Shown here: in pieces, positions 23,331 to 33,392 of the stretch
How the letters are laid out: each line of letters opens with the position of its first letter
Position numbering within the stretch: the stretch's first letter is position 1
Assembly: GCA_004794655.1 (NCBI GenBank)
Contig: SMMW01000585.1
Coordinates: forward strand, 8,369,501 to 8,433,500
From: Marisa cornuarietis
Lineage: Eukaryota; Mollusca; Gastropoda; Architaenioglossa; Ampullariidae
Direction: 5' to 3'
Length of the DNA stretch: 64,000 nucleotides
Made by a program: the position numbers and the translations under genes
Notes under the pieces: generated by a model
What the model was told of the DNA's origin: nothing
Seen by the model: only the letters and a program-made list of their open reading frames with translations
Database searches by the model: none

Positions 23331-23874
23331 AAAAAAAATAAAAATAAAAAAAATAAAAACAGATGTGCAGTCAACAATATAAAGGACACAAATATAACTC
23401 TATTTTTAATTGCATTAGGTAGCTATGATAAGTCGCCATCCCAACAATCAGATTACATTTACTACATAGATTCTGAGTATTTCTAACCGGCAAAACTTTC
23501 TAGTCATGCACCATTTTTACACGAAAATTTGATGGTGGATTGTTTATGACTCAGCAATTTTAAAAGTTTATCAGATAATGAGCTTACAGTTTTGTACTAA
23601 GGCTTTTATTCTCAAAAGCCGAGCGTATTACATTTATTTGATGAGGAGAGATTCAAGCCGTTTAGATTAGCATCAGCATTTTCACCTGCGCACAAAAAGA
23701 GGATAATATCAGCATCACGGTGATACAGTGACGTACCTAACTGACATCTGTTCATGCTTAGCGAAAAGAAGCCTGCAGTGATAGGCTCTTGACTGGAACC
23801 TATCAGCGGCAAAAATGAAGTGTGTCCCAGAAGACATGGAAAGGCAGCCTAATACAGGCACATTTAAAAGTCAA

Positions 23875-24480
23875 GTCGATTGCTGAGCAAACATCGCTGG
23901 AAACAGAGCACAAAGTATCACAAAACATATTCTGGTGGTATTTTATGACAAAGAGGCATGATAGTTTTATATTAATATTTTTCTCTTAAGCACACCTGGA
24001 TTTGTCGAAAAAACGGGAAAGGACGAAACGAACGTACTTCTAAAAATAGCTTCGTTTGCACAAGCTGAAGTTGAAGAGAAAAGATGCAATCCTCGGTAAA
24101 AGAAAACTGAACAGGACACATTGTGCTGTTGCTGAATGTTCTCTTCGACACTCAGATGGAGTTAGTTTGTACTCATTAAGGAAATCCTAAAGATAATGGA
24201 TCAAACGCCAGTAGATTCACTTTGTTCAAACGTGCCGTACGAACTTCGTCCCCACACTGTACTCAAGAATTTGCTCAAAACATTTCAAAATCGATTGTTA
24301 TCCAGTCACTTATACAGTACAAGCAAGTCTTGGACTTTCAGTAAACCGAAGGAATCTTCTTCCTACAGCAGTGCTTACTATACAAAAGCACGAGATGTTA
24401 AAACCAACTACGTCTGCTGGTAGATCAAGCATTGGATAGGCAACGTCGACGGTTTCTACACCGTCTGGTCTACGTAACAT
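23875..24480 (+). pseudogene. THAP-domain-derived repeat, copy 1 (decayed)
   Basis: The plus strand near 24100-24190 reads GKRKLNRTHCAVAECSLRH followed by DGVSLYSLRKS, the start of a C2CH THAP zinc finger (C-x4-C and the VSLY strand). Further on, RRNLLPTAVLTI resembles the RRxLxPTAVPTI linker common after THAP domains in transposon-derived proteins. The frame is broken by stops and a 14-bp insertion near 24335. The second copy, inverted, is at 62090-62676. The THAP call rests on motif recognition; the later CxxH pair is not intact. Confidence 0.6.
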
Positions 24481-25033
24481 TGTGTGACAGTCACAAACAC
24501 ATTTTCATCAGTGGTATCTTTATCCAGCATAATGCTAAAAACAATTGACAGTGTGAGGACACCATTGATGTGCGTGATCGAAACAGCTAAAATAGGAATA
24601 AAAAAGGGTTGAGGATGATAAACATATTATAAGGAGCTTAAACGGGAACACGTGCCATAAGTAAGTAAATAGAAAATTGTGCATGCAGCTAAATGAGGAA
24701 GAAATAAGTTTTTACATCAATAAACATGTTTCAAACTATCATTATATTTTTAATTGTAAAAAAATCCTTATCAGCAGTCAGATGTAACTATTGTTGCCCA
24801 TTAAATTTTGATCTGATTGACTTACCAGTCTGTTGAATGAATTCAGTTTGGACCATTTAATTATTTTTTAACTTCATTCGAAGCTTCTAAATAAAGTTCC
24901 AATCTGTAGGGCTGTATTCCAAATTCACCTGTTTCATTTTTTGGGCAAAAAAGAAAAATCGCTTCTTGAACACGACAACCTGAGCGATGTTTCTTCATTT
25001 GATTTGAAGACATGCACACTCACTGTTACCAAT

Positions 25034-25218
25034 ACTTCGGTTGCTTAAGAGAACCTCCAGTACAGGAGAGTACTTTTTTATCGCCTTCATTCCTAGTTGC
25101 AGGTGAGATTGCCGATGTTTGAAGGCATATATCTTTAAAATTAAGCATAATTATGCACTCATATTTTGGGAATTATTATTTTAGAAGGAACTTAACCCGA
25201 TCATAAAGAAATATTGTT
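25034..25218 (+). repeat. Dispersed repeat D, copy 1
   Basis: It matches 60655-60846 in inverted orientation. Shared blocks include CAGGAGAGTACT, CTAGTTGCAGGTGAGA, ATATTTTGGGAATTATTATTTTA and CCCGATCATAAAGAAAT. At both places it lies beyond a THAP-derived repeat, so it probably belongs to the same larger element. Confidence 0.7.
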
Positions 25219-25219
25219 G

Positions 25220-27880
25220 CGCTCTCCTGGACCTTTAACTTGGGGAAAAGGCCGGGCGATCTGCCAACGATGGATGTGTAAAAACAACGTCGGGGGGGGG
25301 GGGCTAACTCTTTCCCCCATCCGCCACTAGAAAAGAAAGAAGGAGAGAGGGGTATTGGGAGTAAGGGAGTGGGTGGGTGTTTACGGAGAGCGAGATCCCT
25401 TAGACCCCTTTTGTCATCCTGCTGTGGGCCTCCGTTCAGCGTCACAGCGAGACAGTCCCGATCGCCGCTGAGTCTGGCGAGGTATTTTTCTTCGAACAGC
25501 AGGTGTCTTCTATTAGGAACACTTTCTCGCGCGTTAGAGCTGTCGGTAAAATTCGCCTTTGCCTCGCCGGTGAAGCAGCTAATGCATTGTTGTCACGGCT
25601 CGGCGAGTGCAACAGGTTGCTTTCCGACCCTCCCCCAACATGTGATCGAGCGCCTGCAGCGCCGAGAGTCTGAGACTCTCGATAGACGGAGATCTGCATA
25701 TCTCGAAGAAAGCGTTCTGCCTTTCCGTATAAATATCTATATATATATATAAATTCAGAGGAACGTATCGTCTCTTTCCCTTCTGTTAAAGAAAACTTTC
25801 CAGGTCAAAAGTAATATCTGAGGGTCTACGAATGAAGACAACGCCAATGACAGACAAAGAAAACCTTTAGCTCTTCAGCGCACCCTATGAAAACATTTTA
25901 GGAGACTGGTCACAACAGCTTAGGCTCGAAGATAATTGGCTTTGGCCCTGTGGCGTCTACCGTTGTCTAATCGCCGGTCATCCACCAGCCAGAATAAATA
26001 CCTTGTGAAGAAAGGGAATGGCGCATGCTCAGTAATGCTGGCACTCTGTTTTTCCTTTCTTGCTTTTTCTAAGGCGTGACAATAAAGTCTTATAGCATTC
26101 AAAAATACTGGAAGTATCTAAGTTCGTAACTGGTTGCCGTTTTTGCTTTGTTTTCACCCTTATCTTCCCTTCCTCTCTGAAGGAGAAAATGAGGGAGCCT
26201 GAGAAAATCATTTCCGTATTTACAGGAATTAAAAAGCAAAGAAAGAATTTAGCGTGACCGAAAAGAAATCTGAACCACGGGTCAGTACTGGTGACAAGCG
26301 CTTTGCGCTACTAGACTGCGGAAAACAAACAAACAAAAACGGAAATGGCAAAGGCTCACATAATCTAGTAGCTGCAGGACCAGCGAAATGTATCTTGTTG
26401 GCCGTTTTGTCGTTTCTCCGCCCTCCCGCCGCCCCCGGTGGCCTGCCGAGAACCCATCTGGCAACAGTGAAGCGGCGCAAGCTGGTCCATTTGACCCGGC
26501 ACGACACACCTCTTTCAGGGTATCTTGAAGAGTAGTCTGGAGAGAGAGAGAGAGAAAAGCAGAGTTAAACTACCATACGCCTAAGTGGTTATCCTTGTCA
26601 GCTTCGGCGTCTTTTCAACTTCCCTCTAACGACACCGCTGGTCGTCAGATGGTATCATTCAAGGAATGAAAGAATAAATTGCGAAAGGTGGAGCCCAGCC
26701 CTTTCTTTCAGCTGCTGTTTCGCAGTTCCTGACTATAACTAGGTTACACAATTTATTGGGCGGATAGGGGGAAAAATTCTTCAGTCACAGGCCCGAGAAA
26801 GCTTTGAACCCCCCGAAACGCCTACCCCATCTCTCCAATTCTTATTCTGTAGATGACTTTTGTTGACTTTGCAGAAAGCACAGAAAAAAAACTTTTTGAA
26901 ATGTATGTATCGTATACAGACCACGTATCAAAGACAGAGATGTAAGCGATTACGCAACCCGCCGTAAGACTGAGCTGTGCGAGTGTTCGTGCCTTTCATC
27001 CACAAAAGTCCTCGAAGGCGAATAGGCCCTTCGAGCTCTCTCTTCATGCACATGTGCGCCTCACAAGGCCTGTTGTGCAGCCTGGTGATGGTCCACTCAC
27101 CCTCTCCACCCCCAGGGGGGGGTTCTTACAGGTGTGCTCCGTCGCTGTCGTCTTCATTCTTCTAACAATATTACGGATAAAGCTTCGCCCCCACTCCACT
27201 CTCCCCCATCACTGCGCGTGAGTGACTGTCGTCAATGTGTGCGGCTTGGATTTGATTCACTTAAGTTTACTTCTTTAAACTCTTCGCGCATTTGTCTTCC
27301 CATTTTATGGCCAACTTGTTTTTTCCCTACATGATGACTATATAAAATTTCTGCCAAACGTGGTCAAACGTCCGAACATATTAGTCCGCTTAAGAACGGC
27401 ATAAACAGAGAAGCACCCAAGCACCCACTCATCAGACAATATCGTTGTTCACCAAGAAAAAAAGTGCCGGATGGTCGAGACTTACGTAGGGCAGGAGCAA
27501 TGGTGGACAGTGGTAAGAGAACAGGCAGAAGAACTGATGGGAGGCAGCTAGAGATGATGATGGTGTAATGTTGTAATGCAGGAGGTTAATGTATTCTGTC
27601 TGCAGGTATCCGTCACGAAGATGCATCAAGGGAGAAGAGAGTGGAGGAGGGATGGCAAAGTGAGAAGTGGTATGAGAGGGTGGTGCTGGTGAGGTTGACG
27701 GTTTAGCTGATAAGCAACTGGCTATTCCTACTATAGATAGTGCACTTCTTTAAGGAGTTAGCCAACAACAACAGTTTCAAAAGGCACTCCATCACTAAAG
27801 CTTATGTTCTACCAGAAGAAATTATGATACTTCTTACTGAACTTCTTGTCGACACTCTTCACCCGAAGCAGACAAGTAGT
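25220..27880. other. Interval with CpG-containing stretches, no gene established
   Basis: The part at 25400-25720 is richer in CpG. Tracts include G10 near 25291, (TA)n at about 25738 and (GA)n at 26540. Long open frames exist on both strands at 25370-25750 and 26230-26530, but none has recognisable motifs or convincing splice partners. Confidence 0.3.
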
Positions 27881-27885
27881 CTCAC

Positions 27886-28098
27886 TCGATGTCTCGTAAA
27901 TTCAAGGACGTTCCGTAGAAAAACTAGAAAAGTATCCTTAGATTCCACAGCTATAAACGATGCGAAAATTCGTCGGCTATCATATTCTGTGCGAGATAAG
28001 TCCACCTTGCCACGCACTGGTGATCGAGATCTCTTTGCCTGGTCATTTAAGCGCAGCTGCTGCTTACCGGCCGCAGCCATTCTTATTTTCGTAAACAT
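27886..28098 (-). CDS. Candidate first coding exon, unknown protein
   Basis: I do not recognise this frame. The minus strand has an ATG at 28080 in the context AAGAATGGCTGCGGCC (with another in-frame ATG at 28098). It then codes a basic stretch rich in R, S and K (QAKRSRSPVRGKVDLSR) followed by a mixed segment (FASFIAVESKDTFLVFLRN). A GTGAGA donor at 27885 would close the exon in phase 0 after 65 codons. A second possible donor (GTAAGC) directly follows the start. No downstream exon was found, and a plus-strand frame overlaps it, so it may be chance. Confidence 0.25.
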
Positions 28099-28450
28099 TT
28101 CTAATTAATCACGAGCACCGTTTTTGCGCAGACAAGGCGATTGTTATACAAGGCTCAGACCTTCACTGTCGCGTAACAGGCAGAGAATGTCGAGGCAGGA
28201 GCTTCTCCACTTACTTTAGGTCTAATGTCATCTAGTTCTCGACTAAAGTAAATAAGGCCAACTTATAACCATATCCGCTGCATTTTACCGTTAATTAAAT
28301 GTCTGAATTTTGCAACTTCCAGCACTGAGAAATATTTTTTTTTGAAATCCGAAATATTCAGATTTTAAAGAGCAGATCGATTCTAGCTTTCTTGTAAACA
28401 AGTTTGAGTAACTTTTCACAGTTTCATTGTTGCATTCTGGTTCAATTTAA

Positions 28451-28660
28451 GATTCTCCGAAATTAGTGGGACTTATTTGATCACTAGTTTGGCTTCCCAC
28501 TTTTCCCTTTCTTTTTCATTTAACAAACTTCTTTCCACCCATAAAAATCATTAAAAAGGACTAGGTTGAAAAATAGATCCTAGTTTGTTGAATGAAAAAG
28601 AAAGGGAATGGTGGGAAGCCAAACCAGTGATCAAATAAGTGCCACTAATTTCGGAGAATC
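28451..28660. mobile_element. Second TTAA-flanked foldback element
   Basis: A near-perfect palindrome with arms of about 75-90 bp (about 28451-28530 and 28585-28660), starting GATTCTCCGAAATTAGTGG on each strand. It is bounded by TTAA at 28447-28450 and 28661-28664. The loop holds AT-rich sequence. The arms differ at only a few positions, suggesting recent insertion. It is unrelated in sequence to the element at 11.4 kb apart from the TTAA target. Confidence 0.85.
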
Positions 28661-29461
28661 TTAAATCTACTTAAAAAGTTACGAAAGACTGGAATTCTTA
28701 ATTAGACAGTTACGACATTTATCTAAGAACTATGGAATCTCAAAGTCTTTGATTGATGGTTCCGGAGTTGACTAGCAGGGTGGAAACTGCATGGGCGTTT
28801 TTCTGCCCCCCTTCGGGCCTTTTTCAAACAAATCTATCCAATTTTCGATTCATATATTACAGAGCTTTGAGCTTGGAGAACAATTATTAGCAGTCACGTA
28901 ACTAAGAAAAGTTTCGTAATTAATAATGTTTCAAGTGGATTTGTGAAAAAAATGTAAGGAAAATTGAAAATATAATTAAGAAACAATTTTAACACATTCA
29001 AGATGCATTCTTACATGCGCACCTTTAAGGCGATGATAGACGAATTACGTTGGCAAGTCAACAGCTACTACGGTCACGAAGGCGTCATTCTCTCTTGGAG
29101 GTCTACCATCGTCTACGGTAAGCAGCATAGCCAACCCGCCTTTCCGATAGAGATAAATTTATTCCCGCAAGTGTTAGCGGAGCGGAGCGGCAAGCCATGT
29201 CACTCACGCACTCACACGCAGAGCAGACGATGCATAGCATGACGCGCCACCTCGCGGACACTTTAGGAACATTCAAGCCAGAAGTAATCGATAAACGCAA
29301 CAGCAATTCACGTTGTTTCTTTGCGGTAAAACTTTTGATCACAAAACAAAAGTTTGTTTTGACTTTTAGTACAATACATATACTAGTTCTGTAATTTCGA
29401 CAATAACTAAAATGAAAAATATAATGATTTATCGGGTGTTATTTCATCTTCGACTCATAAA

Positions 29462-29542
29462 CAAACATGGCGGAAGTATGGAGAGAAGGCATTTCATCGA
29501 CGGGTCCCGTAAATTTGACCCCGCCATAGGTGTCAAACGATG
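29462..29542 (+). other. Candidate alternative 5' exon with a 20-codon uORF
   Basis: ACAAACATGGCGG at 29462 resembles the YY1 motif that often spans start regions. The ATG at 29467 opens 20 codons and closes at a TAG, so it cannot be the main start. A consensus donor GGTAAGT follows at 29543. Spliced to 33393 it would place TGA directly before the large frame, so translation would begin at the ATG at 33418. Confidence 0.35.
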
Positions 29543-29639
29543 GTAAGTTACTTTCTCCTTCTTTTGCTATTGCTATTAGCTAGTGTGTGCTGCTTGCATG
29601 TGGCAAGGTTTTGATTACTCAATAATTAGAAGAAATAGT

Positions 29640-30200
29640 TGATCGGAAAACCGTGAGTGGCCTCCGTGACGGAAAGGGATAACCCCTCCGCTCTGCCTGT
29701 CCCCGGGCGCTCCCCGTTTCGCCCGCCGTGCGCAGTCAGCGCGAACGATCTCCGCCGTGCTGATAAATTCCGCGTGATTGACGTTTCATGGCGTTGAAAC
29801 TAAATACGAGCCTTCCAAGTTGGATGGGAGGGAGGATTAAAAGGAGGAGTAGTTTGTCGGGGTTTTTAGAGAGGTATTTCGTGCAGAGGTCAGGGGTTTG
29901 AACCGAGGGAAAGGAAATTTCACCCATAATTACTACGGGTCGGCGCGGCCTACCCGCTGGGCTTCGTTACGCATTTTTACGGAAGTTGGACGGAGGGACA
30001 GCGCCGAGGTCTCCCCGGGCGTGCGCACAGCGGCGTGTGGTTTTGCGCTGTCAGAAAAAAAAAAAAGTTGCCGCTAACGGGTTTGCCTGCGGTGTCGGCT
30101 GGGCGTTGTTGTTAACGGTGCGTAGTGTGGAGAGAGAGTGCAGATTGCCCGCCGACTAACATTCTGTCTGCAGGCAATCCAGAATGCCCGTCTGTGAGAG
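29640..30200 (+). promoter_or_regulatory. CpG-rich promoter region of the CXXC gene
   Basis: It is dense in CpG and GC compared with the AT-rich surroundings, with no TATA box evident. It ends in the first coding exon candidate at 30184-30200. It is placed correctly to drive the plus-strand CXXC gene and possibly a divergent minus-strand transcript. Confidence 0.55.
30184..30200 (+). CDS. Short first coding exon of the CXXC gene (MPVCE-R)
   Basis: The ATG at 30184 has A at -3. It codes MPVCE plus two bases (AG) and ends at a GTAGGC donor at 30201. Joined to the acceptor at 33392, the split codon becomes AGA and the frame runs straight into the large exon as MPVCERFEPSVPLKMAGY. A strong acceptor-like CATTCTGTCTGCAG ends at 30173, so this may be a 27-nt internal exon, or the 3' end of a longer first exon. 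The frame agreement has a one-in-three chance of occurring at random. Confidence 0.5.
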
Positions 30201-33200
30201 GTAGGCCATTTTGCTTCTGCTGTCATTGGTCTGTGGGTGTTTCGGTCTTCGGTGCAATGGTGAAGATAATTGATCCAGCTAGCGTGGACAGAGAATGAAG
30301 CGGCAACAGCAGAAAAATGTCAGCCACCTCAATGAGATTTAGTTCAAGTTTATCAACTATCAGAATATTTCCAGCAGCCAGTTTAGAAGAATTAATAAAC
30401 AGCAGGTTGGTCAGTTTGTGTAGTGACAGTGACAAAATGCATTTTATTTGTAAAATTATACCTGATAAGTTATACTTGAAATCCAGAATTATTCATAAGT
30501 GAGCATTATATGACATTATTTTTATGTTGGATAATTATTTTCGTAATTGCCGTACTTATAAAAAACAGATTTTAAAGGATTTCAGCAGTTGCTTGGCATA
30601 ATTTTTCACCTTGAAACAAATGCATTATATGCAACACATTTGGTAGTGTAGGGTTTTTCATAATCATAATTTGGTGTATGGCTTTTCAATGCTGAAACAA
30701 AGCAGTTTGGAAGGGGGAAGTAGACCGTATTCAATTTAAAGTAACTGGTAGCTAAATTTAGGCATTAATAAAAGGCTTCTCTTGCATGAGAAATATTGCT
30801 CTAGGTAAACAGAACAAAGATGAACATAAAATACATATATTTGTCAATATGCATGTAAGTTATGATGACTTTTATTAACAGATATATTTAGTTTTTGCAG
30901 TAGTAGTTTTTTTTGTGCTAAGCATGCTGTTCTTTGACCAGTTAATCCTTTTAGTTTTCCAGATTTTTGTATAAATTTTAAAGAGTGCCACTGCCTAGTC
31001 CTCTTTTGGCAAGGTTTACGTGTATCCAGTGACCATTAATAGATATGTAAAATGTGAATAAACATTGAAATGAAATGTTTTGTCAGTCTTTAGTTTCACT
31101 AAAAAAAAGCACAGAAATCTCTGCAGCTTAGAAGTGTATAGCTTCAGTATGCTCATTGAAATTGTGAAAGGATTTTAAATTTTTTAAAAGTTTTCTTATC
31201 CATTTCTTGTAGTTGGTAATATGCAGTTGTAAAAAAAGAAGAGGGTAGCAGTGTCCTTTTTATTTAATTGTTAGAGACCTCAAAATGCATGCTAAATTTT
31301 TCATATGACACTTGTTGGGCATCATAATGCTTGCAGTTAAGTTTGTTGTATTGTAACAAAATACTGAGGCTAATTTAGAAATTTTATTATCTTATCAATA
31401 TTTATAATCGAAAGCAGTGCTTTTTTAGTGAAAATTCTAGAAAGAAGTAACCAGCAGGCATGGCCGTATAGTACTGTAGACAGTATTCATCAGATGCCCT
31501 TTCCTCTCACAGTTTCCATCTCTCACTTTCCATTGCCTTTGTTGAATTGACATGGCTCACATTCAGAACGGTCGCCATGGGAACCAAGTGTTTGAGCATC
31601 AGATGTGACAGGCTGGGCAGTGGAGTACATTCATGCCTGCCACTTCAGGCCGCCGCCACCACTGGCTGTTATGAAGCAAGCCGTGCACTTGTCATGCAGG
31701 GGATGGGCTGGCTTTTGAATGGGGTTTCAGATTTATACTAACGGTGGCCCGGGCTGTTTATAGTAGGGTGTACAGGAATGATTGGGAGGGGAGTTGGACT
31801 GCATGGATTTGAATGTCATCTACAAGCTGTGTGAATACAACCACGAGCCCAGTAAACAGTGACATGCCAATTTTTACTTTGTAGGATAGATTGAAGGACT
31901 GCAGAATGTCAAGCTGAACTTGGTTATAAATATCTTGAAATAGCATAACAGTTTTGCAGAATAAAATTATTGGACATACTAATTGGCTGTTAAACATAAT
32001 CGTTTATGGCTAAATAAATTTAGATTCTTGATATTCTTTTTATGAAAATTGACTTTTAGAGATACAATTTTTTAAGTACTCATATTTCATTTTCATTCAG
32101 TGCTTGCACTTAGCAAAATTCAGTGTAGAATAGAATTTGTCAGTCACAGCTTTTTTTTTTTTTAAAACATTCAGATTGAAAGAAAATGCCTAAATTATGA
32201 TGAATGTTAGAAGACACTAGAGTTCACCTTTTGTTTGTGACAAATTATTTTGGTTGTGAATATTTTTGGCGGATGTACATAGCAATTTGTTTTAGTTTAT
32301 CAACAGATTTCAATTTTAGTTTGAAGAGAGATTTGAGTCAGTATGTGTAAAGTACCTTATGTTGCCCTCCATTATGATCTAGTCTACAAATTTCCTTGAG
32401 AACAATGAAATAATTTCACAGTAGTACATTTTAATGTACCCCTTACTAAACCATAAAGATGTTTAAACCTAAAAATTATTACTATGAAGATTTTTTAATG
32501 TTATGTTTGTCATGTTCTTGAAATGTCTGCAAACATATTCCACTTTGTTAGACAAGAAATAATGCTCACTAATGCTACATGAGTGTGCTCAGAACTGAGG
32601 CTTGGTTCAACAGCCATACACAGAGAATGTTGCAAATGGCAGTATTCATTTGTATTCTGCTTTATCAGATTTTCACTAAAGCTTTTCACTTTCTTGCCAC
32701 ATGAATGAGACCATGAAAATGATCATTGTAGTTCTTTGTTAAGATTTATCCTCAGGCTTCTTTGGCCATTTCTTTTCTCAGTATCAAATATCAGATTTAA
32801 GCTGATTATTAATTTTATGCTAGTTTTATGGTGTCTGCTTTGAAGATACTTGCATAGTGGAGGTCTGTTGCCATACTGATTTTTTTTTTTTTTTTGAGAG
32901 AGAGAGATGTAGCTCTTATTAATATTGATGTTGCATCATTCACCGATTTTGGTGCATCAGGAGAGGTTTTGATCTGGCCATGAAAGTGAGCTCCTTTCCC
33001 ACACATAAGTACTCACTGGTCTGGCAACTAATGTGGTGTCATCTTGCATGCTGTCGAAAAATAAGATTAGTTTTAACCATGTTGAAATCTGCTGTGAAAT
33101 GATTAGACAACAAGCAGGACTCTGGTATAATTGCCTTACTTCTAGTTTGAAAATGTTTTGGTAGGATCTTTCATCGTCTGTTGGTAAACTGTGTGTTCTA

Positions 33201-33392
33201 GGCAGACATCGGTTGCTCACAAATAATAGACCTTATAGCTTTTTTTTTCTCATCAGTCAGCATTAATGGCTTGATGAAATATGCGCACACGTTTTGTATT
33301 TATATTTTAAATGAGTGCTTTAATGGTGGTTATCTTAAAACTACAGAAACAATCTTAAAATTTCAAAATTTAAACTCTGTGCAATATTTCAG
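30201..33392 (+). other. Intron 1 of the CXXC gene
   Basis: T-rich on the plus strand and without recognised exons. A GC-richer patch at 31540-31790 with an open frame is not assigned. A T15 tract and (GA)n occur near 32880-32905. The intron ends with GTGCAATATTTCAG at 33392. Confidence 0.5.
33177..33235 (+). repeat. 59-bp direct repeat, copy 1
   Basis: Matches 38735-38793 at 54 of 59 positions in the same orientation. The core is CAGACATCG(G/A)TTGCTCAC. It lies about 160 bp upstream of the acceptor of the large CXXC exon. Confidence 0.85.

Noticed and set aside
29886..29905. Minus-strand B-box-like GGTTCAAACCC as a tRNA gene
   Set aside because: No A-box, no cloverleaf pairing and no T-run terminator around it.
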